DNA of 64,000 nt, taken from positions 1,736,001 to 1,800,000 of the forward strand of contig NZ_CP017111.1 in NCBI RefSeq assembly GCF_001723605.1, in the 5' to 3' direction. The position numbers were made by a program, and so were the translations under genes. The DNA comes from Sulfurospirillum halorespirans DSM 13726 (GTDB lineage Bacteria; Campylobacterota; Campylobacteria; Campylobacterales; Sulfurospirillaceae). Position 1 is the first letter of the stretch. Every line of letters starts with the position of its first letter. The notes beneath the pieces were generated by a model. The model saw nothing but the letters and a program-made list of their open reading frames with translations. It was not told the DNA's origin and did no database searches. Below, piece by piece: positions 8,195 to 17,612 of this stretch.

Positions 8195-10774
8195 TTACGC
8201 TAAAAGCCCTTTTTTAGGACCACTCTTGCCACAACACTGTTTATACTTTTTACCACTTCCGCAAGGACATGGCTCATTACGCGCTGCTTTTTTATCTTTT
8301 TCATCTTCTTCATCGGCATAAGGACTTTGATGTTGAAGCGTTGCATTGGCATTGGCCGCTTCCATTCTTCGAATCATCTCTTCCATCGCACGCTTCTCTT
8401 CTTCTTCTTTGTTGTCACGCAGTTGAACAATATGCAGTGTTCTAAAGCTCTCAAATTTGATCTGCTCTACCAGTTCGATGAAGAGGTTATAGCTCTCTTT
8501 CTTGTACTCGGTTAGTGGATCTTTTTGGTTATACCCACGAAGACCGATGCCTGTTTTTAAGATGTCCATCTGATACAAATGGGCTCTCCACGCATTATCA
8601 AGCACTTGAAGGTATAAAATACGTTCAATCTCTTGGCGTTGTGTTGCATCCACCACAGACATTTTTGCATCAAAAATTTTCTCTAATGACTCTAGAATAA
8701 ACGTACGCAATGCGTCAAAATCTAACCCTTCTAAAACACTGTGCTCAAAGGTTTCATTAAGGTCATCTTGAAGAACCGAAATCAAGCGTTCTATGTTGTA
8801 TTCACTCTGCGCAATGCCTTCGTAAATCTCTGCTTTAAAGAGCAAATTGGTCACAAATTCAAAACGAATCTCTTTAATTTTAGTGTCAATATCGAACGTT
8901 GGGTTGAGAAGTTCATTTCTAAAGTTGTAAATCGTTTTACGTTGCTTATTGGCAACATCGTCGTATTCAAGGAGGTGTTTACGAGACTCAAAGTGAAGTG
9001 CTTCCACTTTCTTCTGTGCATTTTCAACGGCGCGCGTCACCATTTTAGACTCGATGTGTTCACCCTCTTCAATGCCTAAACGCTCCATAATCGCTTTGAT
9101 ACGATCGCTTCCAAAAATCCGTAACAGATTGTCTTCCAAACTTAAATAAAAGCGGCTTTTGCCGTTATCGCCTTGACGACCTGAACGTCCACGGAGCTGA
9201 TTGTCGATACGACGACTTTCATGACGCTCTGTACCAATGATATAAAGACCTCCAAGGGCTTTAATTTCATCGTCAAGCTTAATGTCGACACCACGACCTG
9301 CCATATTGGTTGCAATCGTTACAGCGCCTTTGACACCTGCATCTTTAATAATTTGTGCCTCTTTTTCATGGTTCTTCGCATTTAAAACCGAATGTGGCAC
9401 TTTTTCTTTTTTCAAAAGAGCATGCAGTAGCTCACTTTTCTCAATCGAAGCGGTACCGACAAGAACCGGCTGCCCTTTTTCATGGCACACTTTGATGTCT
9501 TTGATAACGGCTTCAAACTTCTCACGCTCTGTTTTATAGATAAGATCGTTTTTATCTTCTCTACGCATTGGCACATTGGTAGGAATCGAGATAACTTCAA
9601 GATTATAAATCTGCGCAAACTCCGTTGCTTCGGTTTGAGCCGTTCCAGTCATACCTGCTAGTTTTTTATACAGTCTAAAGTAGTTTTGAAAGGTGATGTC
9701 AGCTAAGGTTTGTGACTCTTCTTTGATCATAACACCCTCTTTTGCCTCTAAGGCTTGGTGCAGTCCTTCAGAAAAACGTCTTCCTTCACTTAAACGACCT
9801 GTAAACTCATCAACGATGATGATTTCACCTTCGCGAACCACATAATCCACATCGGCTGTAAAAAGGTAACGTGCTTTGAGCGCTTGATCGAGATGATGGG
9901 AAAGTACCGCATTATCAAGGCTGTAGAGGTTATCGACACCGAAAAGTTTTTCAGCATTGCTAATACCATCTTCCGTCATTAAAACCGTTCTGTTTTTTTC
10001 ATCAATCGCAAAATCAGTCTCTTTGGTCAGCTGTTTAGCAACGCCATCAGCAATTTTATACCCATCAAGTGTACGATTTGCAGGACCTGAAATAATCAAA
10101 GGAGTACGCGCTTCATCGATTAAAATAGAGTCCACTTCATCGACGATAACAAAGTTATGGGAACGTTGAACTTTTTCATCCAAAGAGTAGCGCATATTAT
10201 CGCGCAAGTAGTCAAAACCAAACTCATTGTTGGTTCCATACGTAATATCACTATCGTACTGCGCTTTACGTTTGGCATCGTTTTCAAGGTCATTGGTCAC
10301 AACACCCACACTCAGACCTAAGAAGTTATAGATACGTGCCATATCCGCCGCATCTCTTTTAGCAAGATAATCATTGACGGTAACAACATGCACACCCTCA
10401 CCCGACATGGCATTTAAGACAACCGGAAGTGTTGCCACAAGAGTTTTTCCTTCACCGGTTTTCATTTCAGCGATGTCGCCACCGTGTAACACCAAACCAC
10501 CGACCATTTGGACATCAAAATGGCGCATTCCTGTCGTTCGTTTGCTCGCTTCACGGGTCATTGCAAACACATCATTTAAAATAGCATCTAAGGTTACTGT
10601 TCCTGCTTTGACATTGACTCTTAAAGCATTAAAGGCTTCTAACAAGGCTTCATCACTCATCTTTTCATATGTTGGCTCTAAGGCATTGATCTTTTTTACG
10701 CGTACTTGGTGCTCTTTAATAACGCGATCATTTTTAGTGCCGAAAATTTTACGAACAATATTACTCAACATCAT
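8195..10774 (-). CDS. secA: SecA preprotein translocase ATPase
   Basis: 859 residues, full length. Walker A MKTGEGKT near residue 105, Walker B with the [12 protein letters not shown] signature near 210, helicase-like second motor domain with GRSGRQGD (about 540), and the C-terminal SecB/zinc-binding tail [16 protein letters not shown]. It drives Sec-dependent export. Two adjacent ATGs (10772-10774 and 10769-10771) could start it; the difference is one residue. Followed by the Lol permease gene in the same transcript. Confidence 0.98.
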   Translation of the reverse strand: MMLSNIVRKIFGTKNDRVIKEHQVRVKKINALEPTYEKMSDEALLEAFNALRVNVKAGTVTLDAILNDVFAMTREASKRTTGMRHFDVQMVGGLVLHGGDIAEMKTGEGKTLVATLPVVLNAMSGEGVHVVTVNDYLAKRDAADMARIYNFLGLSVGVVTNDLENDAKRKAQYDSDITYGTNNEFGFDYLRDNMRYSLDEKVQRSHNFVIVDEVDSILIDEARTPLIISGPANRTLDGYKIADGVAKQLTKETDFAIDEKNRTVLMTEDGISNAEKLFGVDNLYSLDNAVLSHHLDQALKARYLFTADVDYVVREGEIIIVDEFTGRLSEGRRFSEGLHQALEAKEGVMIKEESQTLADITFQNYFRLYKKLAGMTGTAQTEATEFAQIYNLEVISIPTNVPMRREDKNDLIYKTEREKFEAVIKDIKVCHEKGQPVLVGTASIEKSELLHALLKKEKVPHSVLNAKNHEKEAQIIKDAGVKGAVTIATNMAGRGVDIKLDDEIKALGGLYIIGTERHESRRIDNQLRGRSGRQGDNGKSRFYLSLEDNLLRIFGSDRIKAIMERLGIEEGEHIESKMVTRAVENAQKKVEALHFESRKHLLEYDDVANKQRKTIYNFRNELLNPTFDIDTKIKEIRFEFVTNLLFKAEIYEGIAQSEYNIERLISVLQDDLNETFEHSVLEGLDFDALRTFILESLEKIFDAKMSVVDATQRQEIERILYLQVLDNAWRAHLYQMDILKTGIGLRGYNQKDPLTEYKKESYNLFIELVEQIKFESFRTLHIVQLRDNKEEEEKRAMEEMIRRMEAANANATLQHQSPYADEEDEKDKKAARNEPCPCGSGKKYKQCCGKSGPKKGLLA

Positions 10775-10899
10775 GTGATTTCACCTCTATTTTCTTTACT
10801 TTTGTAGCATAAGTTTCTCTTAAAACTTGGGATTTTATCATACTTTTACTATCTATTTGATAAAACTCCATATCTTATTTATCATCTCAAGGAGTCTTT

Positions 10900-11415
10900 A
10901 TGCGTTTTTTTGGAATGTTTCTCTTTTTAACCACACTCCTTTTTGCTAAAATCGAGCACTTTAAAACGATTCAAAGTGATTTTACTCAAAAAGTAACGAA
11001 CGATCAGAATAAAACCATTGTGTATGAGGGGACTTTTTACGCAACCAACGACAAAAAAGCACTGTGGATTTATGAAAAACCTGTCTCTAAAAAGATCTAT
11101 TTTAATAACACACGCGTTTTAATTATTGAGCCGGAGTTAGAGCAAGTGATTATTACAACGCTTGAAAATACGCCAAATATTGCCCAATTGTTGCAAGAGG
11201 CAAAAGAGGTTACACCAAACAGGTACATTACCCACTATCAAGAAACAACGTACACCATTCATACGCAAAAAGAGCAGATTGAAAAAGTTTCTTACCGTGA
11301 TAAACTCGATAATGCTGTCGAAATTCTCTTCACCAACCAATCCACCAATCTCTTTTTAGATGAGGAACTTTTTCGTGCAGAAATCCCAAGAGGCTACGAT
11401 ATTGTCCGTGAATAA
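10900..11415 (+). CDS. lolA: LolA outer-membrane lipoprotein carrier
   Basis: 171 residues. Signal peptide at 1-16 (RFFGMFLFLTTLLFA) followed directly by the LolA half-barrel domain (QSDFTQKVTNDQ, then ALWIYEKPVSKKIYF). A periplasmic chaperone that carries lipoproteins from the LolCDE-type complex to the outer membrane. Ribosome site AAGGAG lies 8 bases before the ATG. Divergent from secA. Its stop codon falls in a 20-base palindrome shared with the convergent GGDEF/EAL gene. Confidence 0.92.
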   Translation: MRFFGMFLFLTTLLFAKIEHFKTIQSDFTQKVTNDQNKTIVYEGTFYATNDKKALWIYEKPVSKKIYFNNTRVLIIEPELEQVIITTLENTPNIAQLLQEAKEVTPNRYITHYQETTYTIHTQKEQIEKVSYRDKLDNAVEILFTNQSTNLFLDEELFRAEIPRGYDIVRE

Positions 11416-11433
11416 TCTTTACATGTAAAGATT
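11414..11433. terminator. 20-base perfect palindrome between lolA and the GGDEF/EAL gene
   Basis: AATCTTTACATGTAAAGATT is a perfect palindrome built around the TACATGTA core (11420-11427). It covers the last two bases of the lolA stop and the stop codon of the convergent gene, with T-rich sequence beyond. It could act as a small bidirectional terminator, though a stem with no free loop bases is short; it is also a member of the window-wide repeat family. Confidence 0.45.
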
Positions 11434-13998
11434 TTCTGGCGGTGTTGGCTTTCCAAAGAAATACCCTTGGAAATAGTGACACCCCATGGCTTTGAGTCTT
11501 TCAAACTGCTCTTCGCTCTCAACACCTTCAGCGATCACTTCCATATTGAAATTTTTACCAATAGAGATGATCGTCTCTACAATCAAAGCATCACTGCGAT
11601 CGGTGAGAAAATCCCGAATAAACGATTGATCAATTTTAAGCTCATCCACATTCAGATGCTTCAAATACTGCAAACTCGAATACCCTGTTCCAAAATCGTC
11701 CACAGAGAGGGAGACACCTAAGGTTTTGAGTGCTTCTATCTTCACAAGCGCTTTAGCACTATCCCCAATCAAAAGGCTCTCCGTAAGTTCCAAACGAATC
11801 AACGAAGGCTCAATCGCTGTCTCGTTTAATACGCTCTCCACCACGTGGACAAAATCTTCGCGCTCAAACTGCTTGGTGCTGACATTGATGGAGACGCGCC
11901 ATTGTGACTTTTGGGCATCTTTTTCCCAGCGTTTCACTTGCATCATCGCTTCGCGTAAAATCCACTGCCCTAGGGGTACAATCAGACCTGATTCTTCACA
12001 TAAGGGAATAAACTGCCCAGGAGGAATCAGCTCTCCTGTAGCTTTTTTCAAACGAATCAGTGCCTCAACGCCGATAACATGCGCGTTTTGGTCAACTTGA
12101 GGTTGATAATAGAGTAAAAACTGTTTCGAATCAATTGCGTCTCTGAGTTGTTGGAGCATAGAAGATTTTTCTTCCATGACTTTTTGGATGTAAGGATCAA
12201 AAAAGCGAATCGTGTTACGTCCATCACTTTTAGCCGTATACATCGCACTATCGGCGTGACTCAGTAACTCCTCAGCACTCTCGTTCCCATCAAAAAGCCC
12301 AATGCCAATACTCACTGTCATATAAAAAGGATGCCCATCAATGATAAAAGGCTCTTTGGTCGCCAACAAAATTTGCAACGCAATTGCTTCGGCTCTCTTA
12401 GCGGCTTCTTCAAGGACATTGCCTAGATTGGGAAGGAGTAGCGCAAACTCATCACCTCCAAAGCGTGCAATACTATTGTTCTCCTTCGTATAAGACTCCA
12501 ACCTCTGCGCCATCATCACCAAGAGTTTATCGCCTGTTTCATGACCTTTGAGATCATTGATGGATTTAAAATTATCCAAATCCATAAAAAGAAGCGCCCC
12601 AAAAAGGACGTTCAGTTTATTTGTAGCAATACAAAGCCTCATTTGCTCGATTAAGAGAGCTTTATTGGCAAGATGCGTCAGCGAATCATAATACGAGAGT
12701 TTTAAAATGCTCTCTTTTTGCATAAAGGAATTAATAGCAAACCCAATATCACCGGCTAACTCCTCGATCATAGAGCGCTCTTCGGAACTAAATCCTTCTG
12801 GAATGGTGGTGCAAATGCTCAAAACCCCTAACGCCGTAAGGGTAAATCGATCGCTTTTCAGTGCCGTAACATAGGCTTCACTCACGTGATGACGCCGCAT
12901 GGTTTCTTGGCAGCTTTCAGGGACATCTTCACTCGCTCTGGTGATGATACGAAATCCACCATTGCTAAAAACAGCCTCTTCCATGGCATTGATCTCATGC
13001 TCTTCATCAAAGCCTCGTGACTCTTTTACATGTAAAGCACCGTTCTCATACAACGCGATTTTAACATGGGCAAAAGAGTCATTGGCAAAAAGGCACAACG
13101 CTGTTTCATAAAGTAACTCTTCGAGTGTTTGAGTGGTAATAAGAATTTGGTTACTATCGGCAACCGTGCGTAACACAGAATAGAGATGTTTCTGATGAAC
13201 GTACGCTTTTTCAAGTTCAGCGCTTTTTTGAACCAATGTTTTGGTACGCTCAATGACCAATCCTTCAAGCTCTTTTTTCTGTTCAACATCGCGCTTGGTA
13301 AGCTCTTGAATTGCAATATACATCAAAACAAGCAAGAAAAACATGACCAAGGAGCTAAAAAGTACCTCTTTCCAAAAAAAGGAGAATACTTCATCAAAGA
13401 GAATGTTTTTAGGAATTTTTATACTCGTAAGACCTCTTACTTCATTCAATTTATACCCATACGCATTTTCATAGCGATTGGCAATATAAGGCAATACTTC
13501 GCTCTTCTGTCCATGACACACCAAACAATACGCTTGAATCCGAAGAGGTGATGCAAAAAAGAAAAACTCTTTATCGCCCTCTTTAATCAGCGCTATACTC
13601 TCGTTTTTATCGGAATTTTGATTGAAATAAGTGATGGCGTTTGTCTCAAGGGCGTCTGCTTGATTGATCGGATTGCGCGGGCGATCTGAAACATTGTTTA
13701 TACGAATGCCTTGCGTCGAGCGTTTCAAAAACTCCTCACTGATATGAGAAGAGGCATGGGCAGGTAGAAATCCAATCGTAGAATCGTTAAGATCAATCCC
13801 ACTTTCTAAAAATTGTTGATGGTACACATAACGCATAGATGTAAAGTAGTCTTGAAGGGTTTTTGCTTTGGAATACGCACGCATCTGCGCTAAATTTTCA
13901 GCTTGATGATAGAGAAAAAAGACGATAAGCGTATTGGCACATAAGACACAAAAAGCAATAATCCAAAAAAGACGTTTGCTAAGATTGAGCTGTCTCAT
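11419..13998 (-). CDS. membrane sensor with heme-type domain, GAF, GGDEF and EAL
   Basis: 859 residues. Membrane helix at about 10-30, a periplasmic Tll0287-like (DUF3365) domain with a c-type heme motif CLVCH near residue 162, and a second helix at about 210-232. Then follow a coiled-coil, a GAF domain (~265-415), GGDEF (RFGGDEFALL near 505) and EAL (GVEALIRL near 645, ELTESLLI, DDFGTGYSS, KIDQSFI, IAEGVES). Both catalytic signatures are intact, so it may make and break cyclic di-GMP in response to redox state or a gas bound at heme. No RxxD inhibitory site precedes the GGDEF loop. A single gene with no operon partner. Confidence 0.9.
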   Translation of the reverse strand: MRQLNLSKRLFWIIAFCVLCANTLIVFFLYHQAENLAQMRAYSKAKTLQDYFTSMRYVYHQQFLESGIDLNDSTIGFLPAHASSHISEEFLKRSTQGIRINNVSDRPRNPINQADALETNAITYFNQNSDKNESIALIKEGDKEFFFFASPLRIQAYCLVCHGQKSEVLPYIANRYENAYGYKLNEVRGLTSIKIPKNILFDEVFSFFWKEVLFSSLVMFFLLVLMYIAIQELTKRDVEQKKELEGLVIERTKTLVQKSAELEKAYVHQKHLYSVLRTVADSNQILITTQTLEELLYETALCLFANDSFAHVKIALYENGALHVKESRGFDEEHEINAMEEAVFSNGGFRIITRASEDVPESCQETMRRHHVSEAYVTALKSDRFTLTALGVLSICTTIPEGFSSEERSMIEELAGDIGFAINSFMQKESILKLSYYDSLTHLANKALLIEQMRLCIATNKLNVLFGALLFMDLDNFKSINDLKGHETGDKLLVMMAQRLESYTKENNSIARFGGDEFALLLPNLGNVLEEAAKRAEAIALQILLATKEPFIIDGHPFYMTVSIGIGLFDGNESAEELLSHADSAMYTAKSDGRNTIRFFDPYIQKVMEEKSSMLQQLRDAIDSKQFLLYYQPQVDQNAHVIGVEALIRLKKATGELIPPGQFIPLCEESGLIVPLGQWILREAMMQVKRWEKDAQKSQWRVSINVSTKQFEREDFVHVVESVLNETAIEPSLIRLELTESLLIGDSAKALVKIEALKTLGVSLSVDDFGTGYSSLQYLKHLNVDELKIDQSFIRDFLTDRSDALIVETIISIGKNFNMEVIAEGVESEEQFERLKAMGCHYFQGYFFGKPTPPENLYM

Positions 13999-14049
13999 GC
14001 AAATCCCCCTATTGCTCCATTACAACACTTTCTTAGATTGTAATATCTC

Positions 14050-15237
14050 TTAACTTAAAGTGTCTTGTATCTTTTGAGGCATACTGCGTAAGTAAAAATA
14101 TCCTACGATTCCTGAGAGAAACGAGCCTAATAAAATGGCTAATTTATCAGAATAATGGAACAAATCCGTATCATTGTAAGCTAAGGAGTTGACAAAAAGG
14201 CTCATCGTAAAACCAATGCCTGTGAGAATGGCTACGCCATAGAGCTGCTTAAAATTGCTGCCTGTAGGTAAAGAGGCGAGACCGAGCTTAATAGCAAGAA
14301 AACTAAAGCCAAAAACACCCACTTGCTTACCCAAAAAAAGCCCTAAAATAACGCCCAAAGAGACATCAGAAGCAATGGCGGAAGGGGCAAGATCTTTAAG
14401 ATCCACACCCGCATTTACAAAAGCAAAAAGGGGCAAAATAAAGAAAGCTACCCAGTAATGCAGGTCATGTTCCATCTCTTTCAGCATTGAGAAATGCTCA
14501 CCTTTTCGCGTTGTCGAATACAGAGGAATACAAAATGCCAACACAACGCCTGCTATGGTGGCATGAACTCCTGATTTTAAAACGCTAATCCACAGCACAA
14601 TACCCACTAAAATATAGGCGGCTTTTTTGATGACTTTTAACTGATTCATCCCCACTAAAATGACAATGGAACCTAAAGCAATGCTAATCGATACGAATGA
14701 TAAATCACTGGTATAAAAGAGCGCAATAATCACAATCGCACCTAAATCATCAATAATCGCAAGTGCCATTAAAAAGATTTTCAAAGAGACAGGAACACGG
14801 TTTCCTAGTAAAGAGAGAATACCCAAAGCAAACGCAATATCGGTTGCTGTTGGAATCGCCCACCCATTCATAGAAAATGCATCGGTGTGATTAAAAAATG
14901 TAAAAACAAGCGCAGGCACGATCATGCCGCCCAGTGCTGCAATGGCTGGCAAGGCTATCTGGCTTTTAGATGAAAGTTCACCTTCTAAGACTTCGCGTTT
15001 GACTTCAAGACCTATTAGGAAAAAGAAAATCGCCATTAAACCATCATTCACCCATAAAAGCAGTGGCTTAGCAATGCCAAATGTTCCGATACTGATATGC
15101 ACAGGCGTATGAAGAAAATGGGTATAGGCGTCGGTTAAAAAACTATTTTGAAGAAGCAGCGCTAAAAGTGTTACCGCAATGAGAAGAATGCCAGAAGAGG
15201 ACTCTTTTTTAATAAACTCTTCTATCGTTGAAAACAT
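14050..15237 (-). CDS. nhaA: NhaA Na+/H+ antiporter
   Basis: 395 residues, hydrophobic throughout with about 12 membrane segments. The NhaA signatures are present: GLEVKREVLEGELS near residue 75, the paired aspartates in LAIIDDLGAIVIIALFY (about 165-182) that bind Na+/H+, and PTATDIAFALGIL. It exports Na+ in exchange for protons and sets pH homeostasis in the inner membrane. Monocistronic, with an AAAGGGG-like ribosome site. Not related to the antiporter at the start of the window. Confidence 0.97.
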   Translation of the reverse strand: MFSTIEEFIKKESSSGILLIAVTLLALLLQNSFLTDAYTHFLHTPVHISIGTFGIAKPLLLWVNDGLMAIFFFLIGLEVKREVLEGELSSKSQIALPAIAALGGMIVPALVFTFFNHTDAFSMNGWAIPTATDIAFALGILSLLGNRVPVSLKIFLMALAIIDDLGAIVIIALFYTSDLSFVSISIALGSIVILVGMNQLKVIKKAAYILVGIVLWISVLKSGVHATIAGVVLAFCIPLYSTTRKGEHFSMLKEMEHDLHYWVAFFILPLFAFVNAGVDLKDLAPSAIASDVSLGVILGLFLGKQVGVFGFSFLAIKLGLASLPTGSNFKQLYGVAILTGIGFTMSLFVNSLAYNDTDLFHYSDKLAILLGSFLSGIVGYFYLRSMPQKIQDTLS

Positions 15238-15300
15238 AATGACCCCTTTGTGTTGCTCTTTTTATCGTAGCATACAGAGGTAAACAGTTTATAAATACCC

Positions 15301-16638
15301 TTATTTCCCAAGGCAAAAATTGCTAAACATCTTCTCTAAAATCTCATCACGATCAAACGCTGTGGTGATCGAAGAGATGTGCTGGATCGCTGCATTGATG
15401 TGAAAAGCAAAGAGTTCTAACTCGCCCTCACCTAAAAGAGTGTAGGAACTTTGCACGTTTTCATGCGTATTTTTAACGGCATCAATTTGACGAGTAGAGG
15501 TCAGCATCAGGCTGTCTTCAACCGTTGTTTGATCTAAGATTGTTTGTAATTTTTGGGTCAGTTCGTAGCTATCATTTTGACACGAAAGGGCTATGAAATC
15601 TCCGTTTAAATGGCTGGTTTCAAAGTGATTGGGAAGATCAATTTTATTCAAAACCATCACAATCTGTTTTGAAGCACTGTAGGTTTGAAGCAATGCGAGC
15701 ATTGTTTCATCTTCATGATCATAGGGCGTACTGTTATCAAACAGTGCGATCACGATTTCGGCCTCTTCAATCGCTGCGATGGAACGTTCAATGCCAATCT
15801 TCTCAATCGTATCGTGTGCTTGTCTGATGCCCGCTGTATCGACAATGCGCACCAAATGTGACCCTATACGAAGCTCTTCTTCAATTGTATCGCGTGTCGT
15901 TCCAGCAATGTCACTGATGATCGCTCTATCGTAACTCAGAAGCGTGTTTAAAAGCGAACTTTTACCGACATTAGGCTTACCCACAATCGCGATTTTAAAG
16001 CCTTGCATCAAGCCTTGACGTCTTTGACTGCTCTCATAGGTTTTGAAAAGCTCTTTAGCTAATGTATCTAATTTAACTTTGATTTTCTCGATCATATCTA
16101 AGGGCAAATCTTCTTCCGCATAGTCAATATTCACTTCCACAAAGGCAAGAATTTCTATCAATAACTCTCTTACATGTAAAACAAAATGACGAAGTTCGCC
16201 TTTGAGCTGGCGCGTCAGCATCTTAGCCGCGTCCACACTTTTGGTCTCGATCAGTGCGGCAATCGCTTCGGCTTCAGAGAGATCAATGCGTCCATTCAAA
16301 AAAGCACGTTTAGAAAATTCACCTGGATTGGCAAGTCGTGCCCCATGATGAAGCAATGTCTCTAAAACAATCCCCGCCACCACACTACCACCATGGCATT
16401 GAAACTCCACAACATCTTCAGCCGTAAAGCTATGTGGTGCTTTGAAGTAAATGACAATCGCTTGATCAATGGCATCATCCTGTGCGTCATGCAAAAACGT
16501 TAGGGTAGCAAGGCGAGGCTCAAAGTTTTTTTTATGGGAGAGTTTAAGCGCCAAAGCAAGGGCATTGGGTCCACTAACGCGAACAATCGCGATGGAACCA
16601 ACCCCTGCACTGGTGGCAATAGCAGCAATCGTATCTAT
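15301..16638 (-). CDS. mnmE: MnmE (TrmE) tRNA-modifying GTPase, ATA start
   Basis: With MnmG it installs 5-(carboxymethyl)aminomethyl on tRNA wobble uridine. The N-terminal folate domain begins DTIAAIATSAGVGSIAIVR. The G domain has GKPNVGKSS, DTAG and NKID, and the C terminus is FCLGK with the conserved cysteine. No ATG, GTG or TTG lies between the in-frame TAG and the conserved DTIAAI. The only codon in the right place is ATA (16636-16638), which overlaps the jag stop as ATAG, with AGGA 7 bases upstream. This gives 445 residues, the family length (E. coli 454). A TTG start at 16554 would delete the first 28 residues of the folate domain and is unlikely. Confidence 0.88.
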   Translation of the reverse strand: MDTIAAIATSAGVGSIAIVRVSGPNALALALKLSHKKNFEPRLATLTFLHDAQDDAIDQAIVIYFKAPHSFTAEDVVEFQCHGGSVVAGIVLETLLHHGARLANPGEFSKRAFLNGRIDLSEAEAIAALIETKSVDAAKMLTRQLKGELRHFVLHVRELLIEILAFVEVNIDYAEEDLPLDMIEKIKVKLDTLAKELFKTYESSQRRQGLMQGFKIAIVGKPNVGKSSLLNTLLSYDRAIISDIAGTTRDTIEEELRIGSHLVRIVDTAGIRQAHDTIEKIGIERSIAAIEEAEIVIALFDNSTPYDHEDETMLALLQTYSASKQIVMVLNKIDLPNHFETSHLNGDFIALSCQNDSYELTQKLQTILDQTTVEDSLMLTSTRQIDAVKNTHENVQSSYTLLGEGELELFAFHINAAIQHISSITTAFDRDEILEKMFSNFCLGK

Positions 16639-17612
16639 GCGTTTTTCCTATTAAAATCATTGACAACGATAAATTTACCGCCATCTTTACCTGATTTAAT
16701 CCCAACGTATTTTTCAGGAAATTCACCACGTAACGCTTCAAGCGCGATCTTAATCAAAACACCATCTAAAATTTTGGTTTGCCCTTTGCCGCTGTTTCGA
16801 ATACGCTCAATCACAGGAATAAGATATTTTTCGATCATCTCTTCTTGATTTTTCAAAAATTCGGCAATTTCAAGGCGAATATTTAGACCGTATTTAAGGT
16901 TAATCCAGTTGTAAAGCAAATACGAGAGCGCTTTATAACGATACCCCTCTTTGCCAATCAATAACGCAGCATCTTCACCGCTAAATTCGATTAAGATCGT
17001 ATCGTCGTTGTATTTAGAAACACTAGGACTTTCCAGCGTAAAGCAGCTGTATTTAAAGAGATTCTTAATTTGTACACGCACTTCATCAATGACGTCATTG
17101 AGCTCACGCTTCTCATGGTGAAAATTTTGATCAATCGCTGTGGGTGCAATGGTATGTCTAGGCTCTTTAACAGGCATAGCTTTAGGCATTTCAACCTTTG
17201 GTTCCGCTTTGGGAGTCGCTACACTAGGGGTTTCTTTAGGAGGAAGTGGCTCTGAGCGTTTAGGCTCAGAAAATTCACTCTTAGGAAATTCCCTATTTTT
17301 ATTCTTATTGCGTCTATTTTTTGGACGACGATTGCGATCTCTTCGCTGGTCATCATCACTGAGCGCCGTTTCGACCTCACCACTCTCTTCTTTACGTGGA
17401 GGTGCCACGAACTCTTTGCGTTCGCGCTCTTCTCTAAAAGGCTTAGAACCTTTACGCTGCACTTCGATAATGGCACTCTTTTTAAAAAGCCCAAGAAATC
17501 CGCTTGAGCCATTTTGAATAATATTAATCTCTAAATCGACGACCGAACAAGACAACTCACTCGCAGCTTTGGAGTAAGCTTCTTGAAGTGTTGCTGCTTC
17601 TACTTTGATCAT
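16635..17612 (-). CDS. jag: Jag/KhpB-like RNA-binding protein
   Basis: 325 residues. Jag-N domain at 1-52 (MIKVEAATLQEAYSKA, GFLGLFKK), a long charged, Lys/Arg/Glu-rich disordered linker (~60-170), then a KH domain with LLIGKEGYRYKAL (about 215-240) and a C-terminal helical region. The R3H motif RxxxH that defines full Jag is not evident, so the last domain may have diverged. It overlaps yidC by 4 bases (ATGA) and mnmE by 4 bases (ATAG), so the three are translationally coupled. Thought to bind RNA and influence envelope growth; partner RNAs unknown. Confidence 0.85.
   Translation of the reverse strand: MIKVEAATLQEAYSKAASELSCSVVDLEINIIQNGSSGFLGLFKKSAIIEVQRKGSKPFREERERKEFVAPPRKEESGEVETALSDDDQRRDRNRRPKNRRNKNKNREFPKSEFSEPKRSEPLPPKETPSVATPKAEPKVEMPKAMPVKEPRHTIAPTAIDQNFHHEKRELNDVIDEVRVQIKNLFKYSCFTLESPSVSKYNDDTILIEFSGEDAALLIGKEGYRYKALSYLLYNWINLKYGLNIRLEIAEFLKNQEEMIEKYLIPVIERIRNSGKGQTKILDGVLIKIALEALRGEFPEKYVGIKSGKDGGKFIVVNDFNRKNA

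Noticed and set aside
8195-10774. Many open frames of 60-140 codons on the strand opposite secA, clpB, copA, mnmE and others
   Set aside because: They lie wholly inside genes with strong family matches, lack ribosome sites and show no recognisable domains; they are shadows of the real codon pattern.
15301-16554. mnmE beginning at the TTG codon 16554
   Set aside because: This would remove the conserved folate-domain N terminus that is plainly encoded upstream in the same frame.
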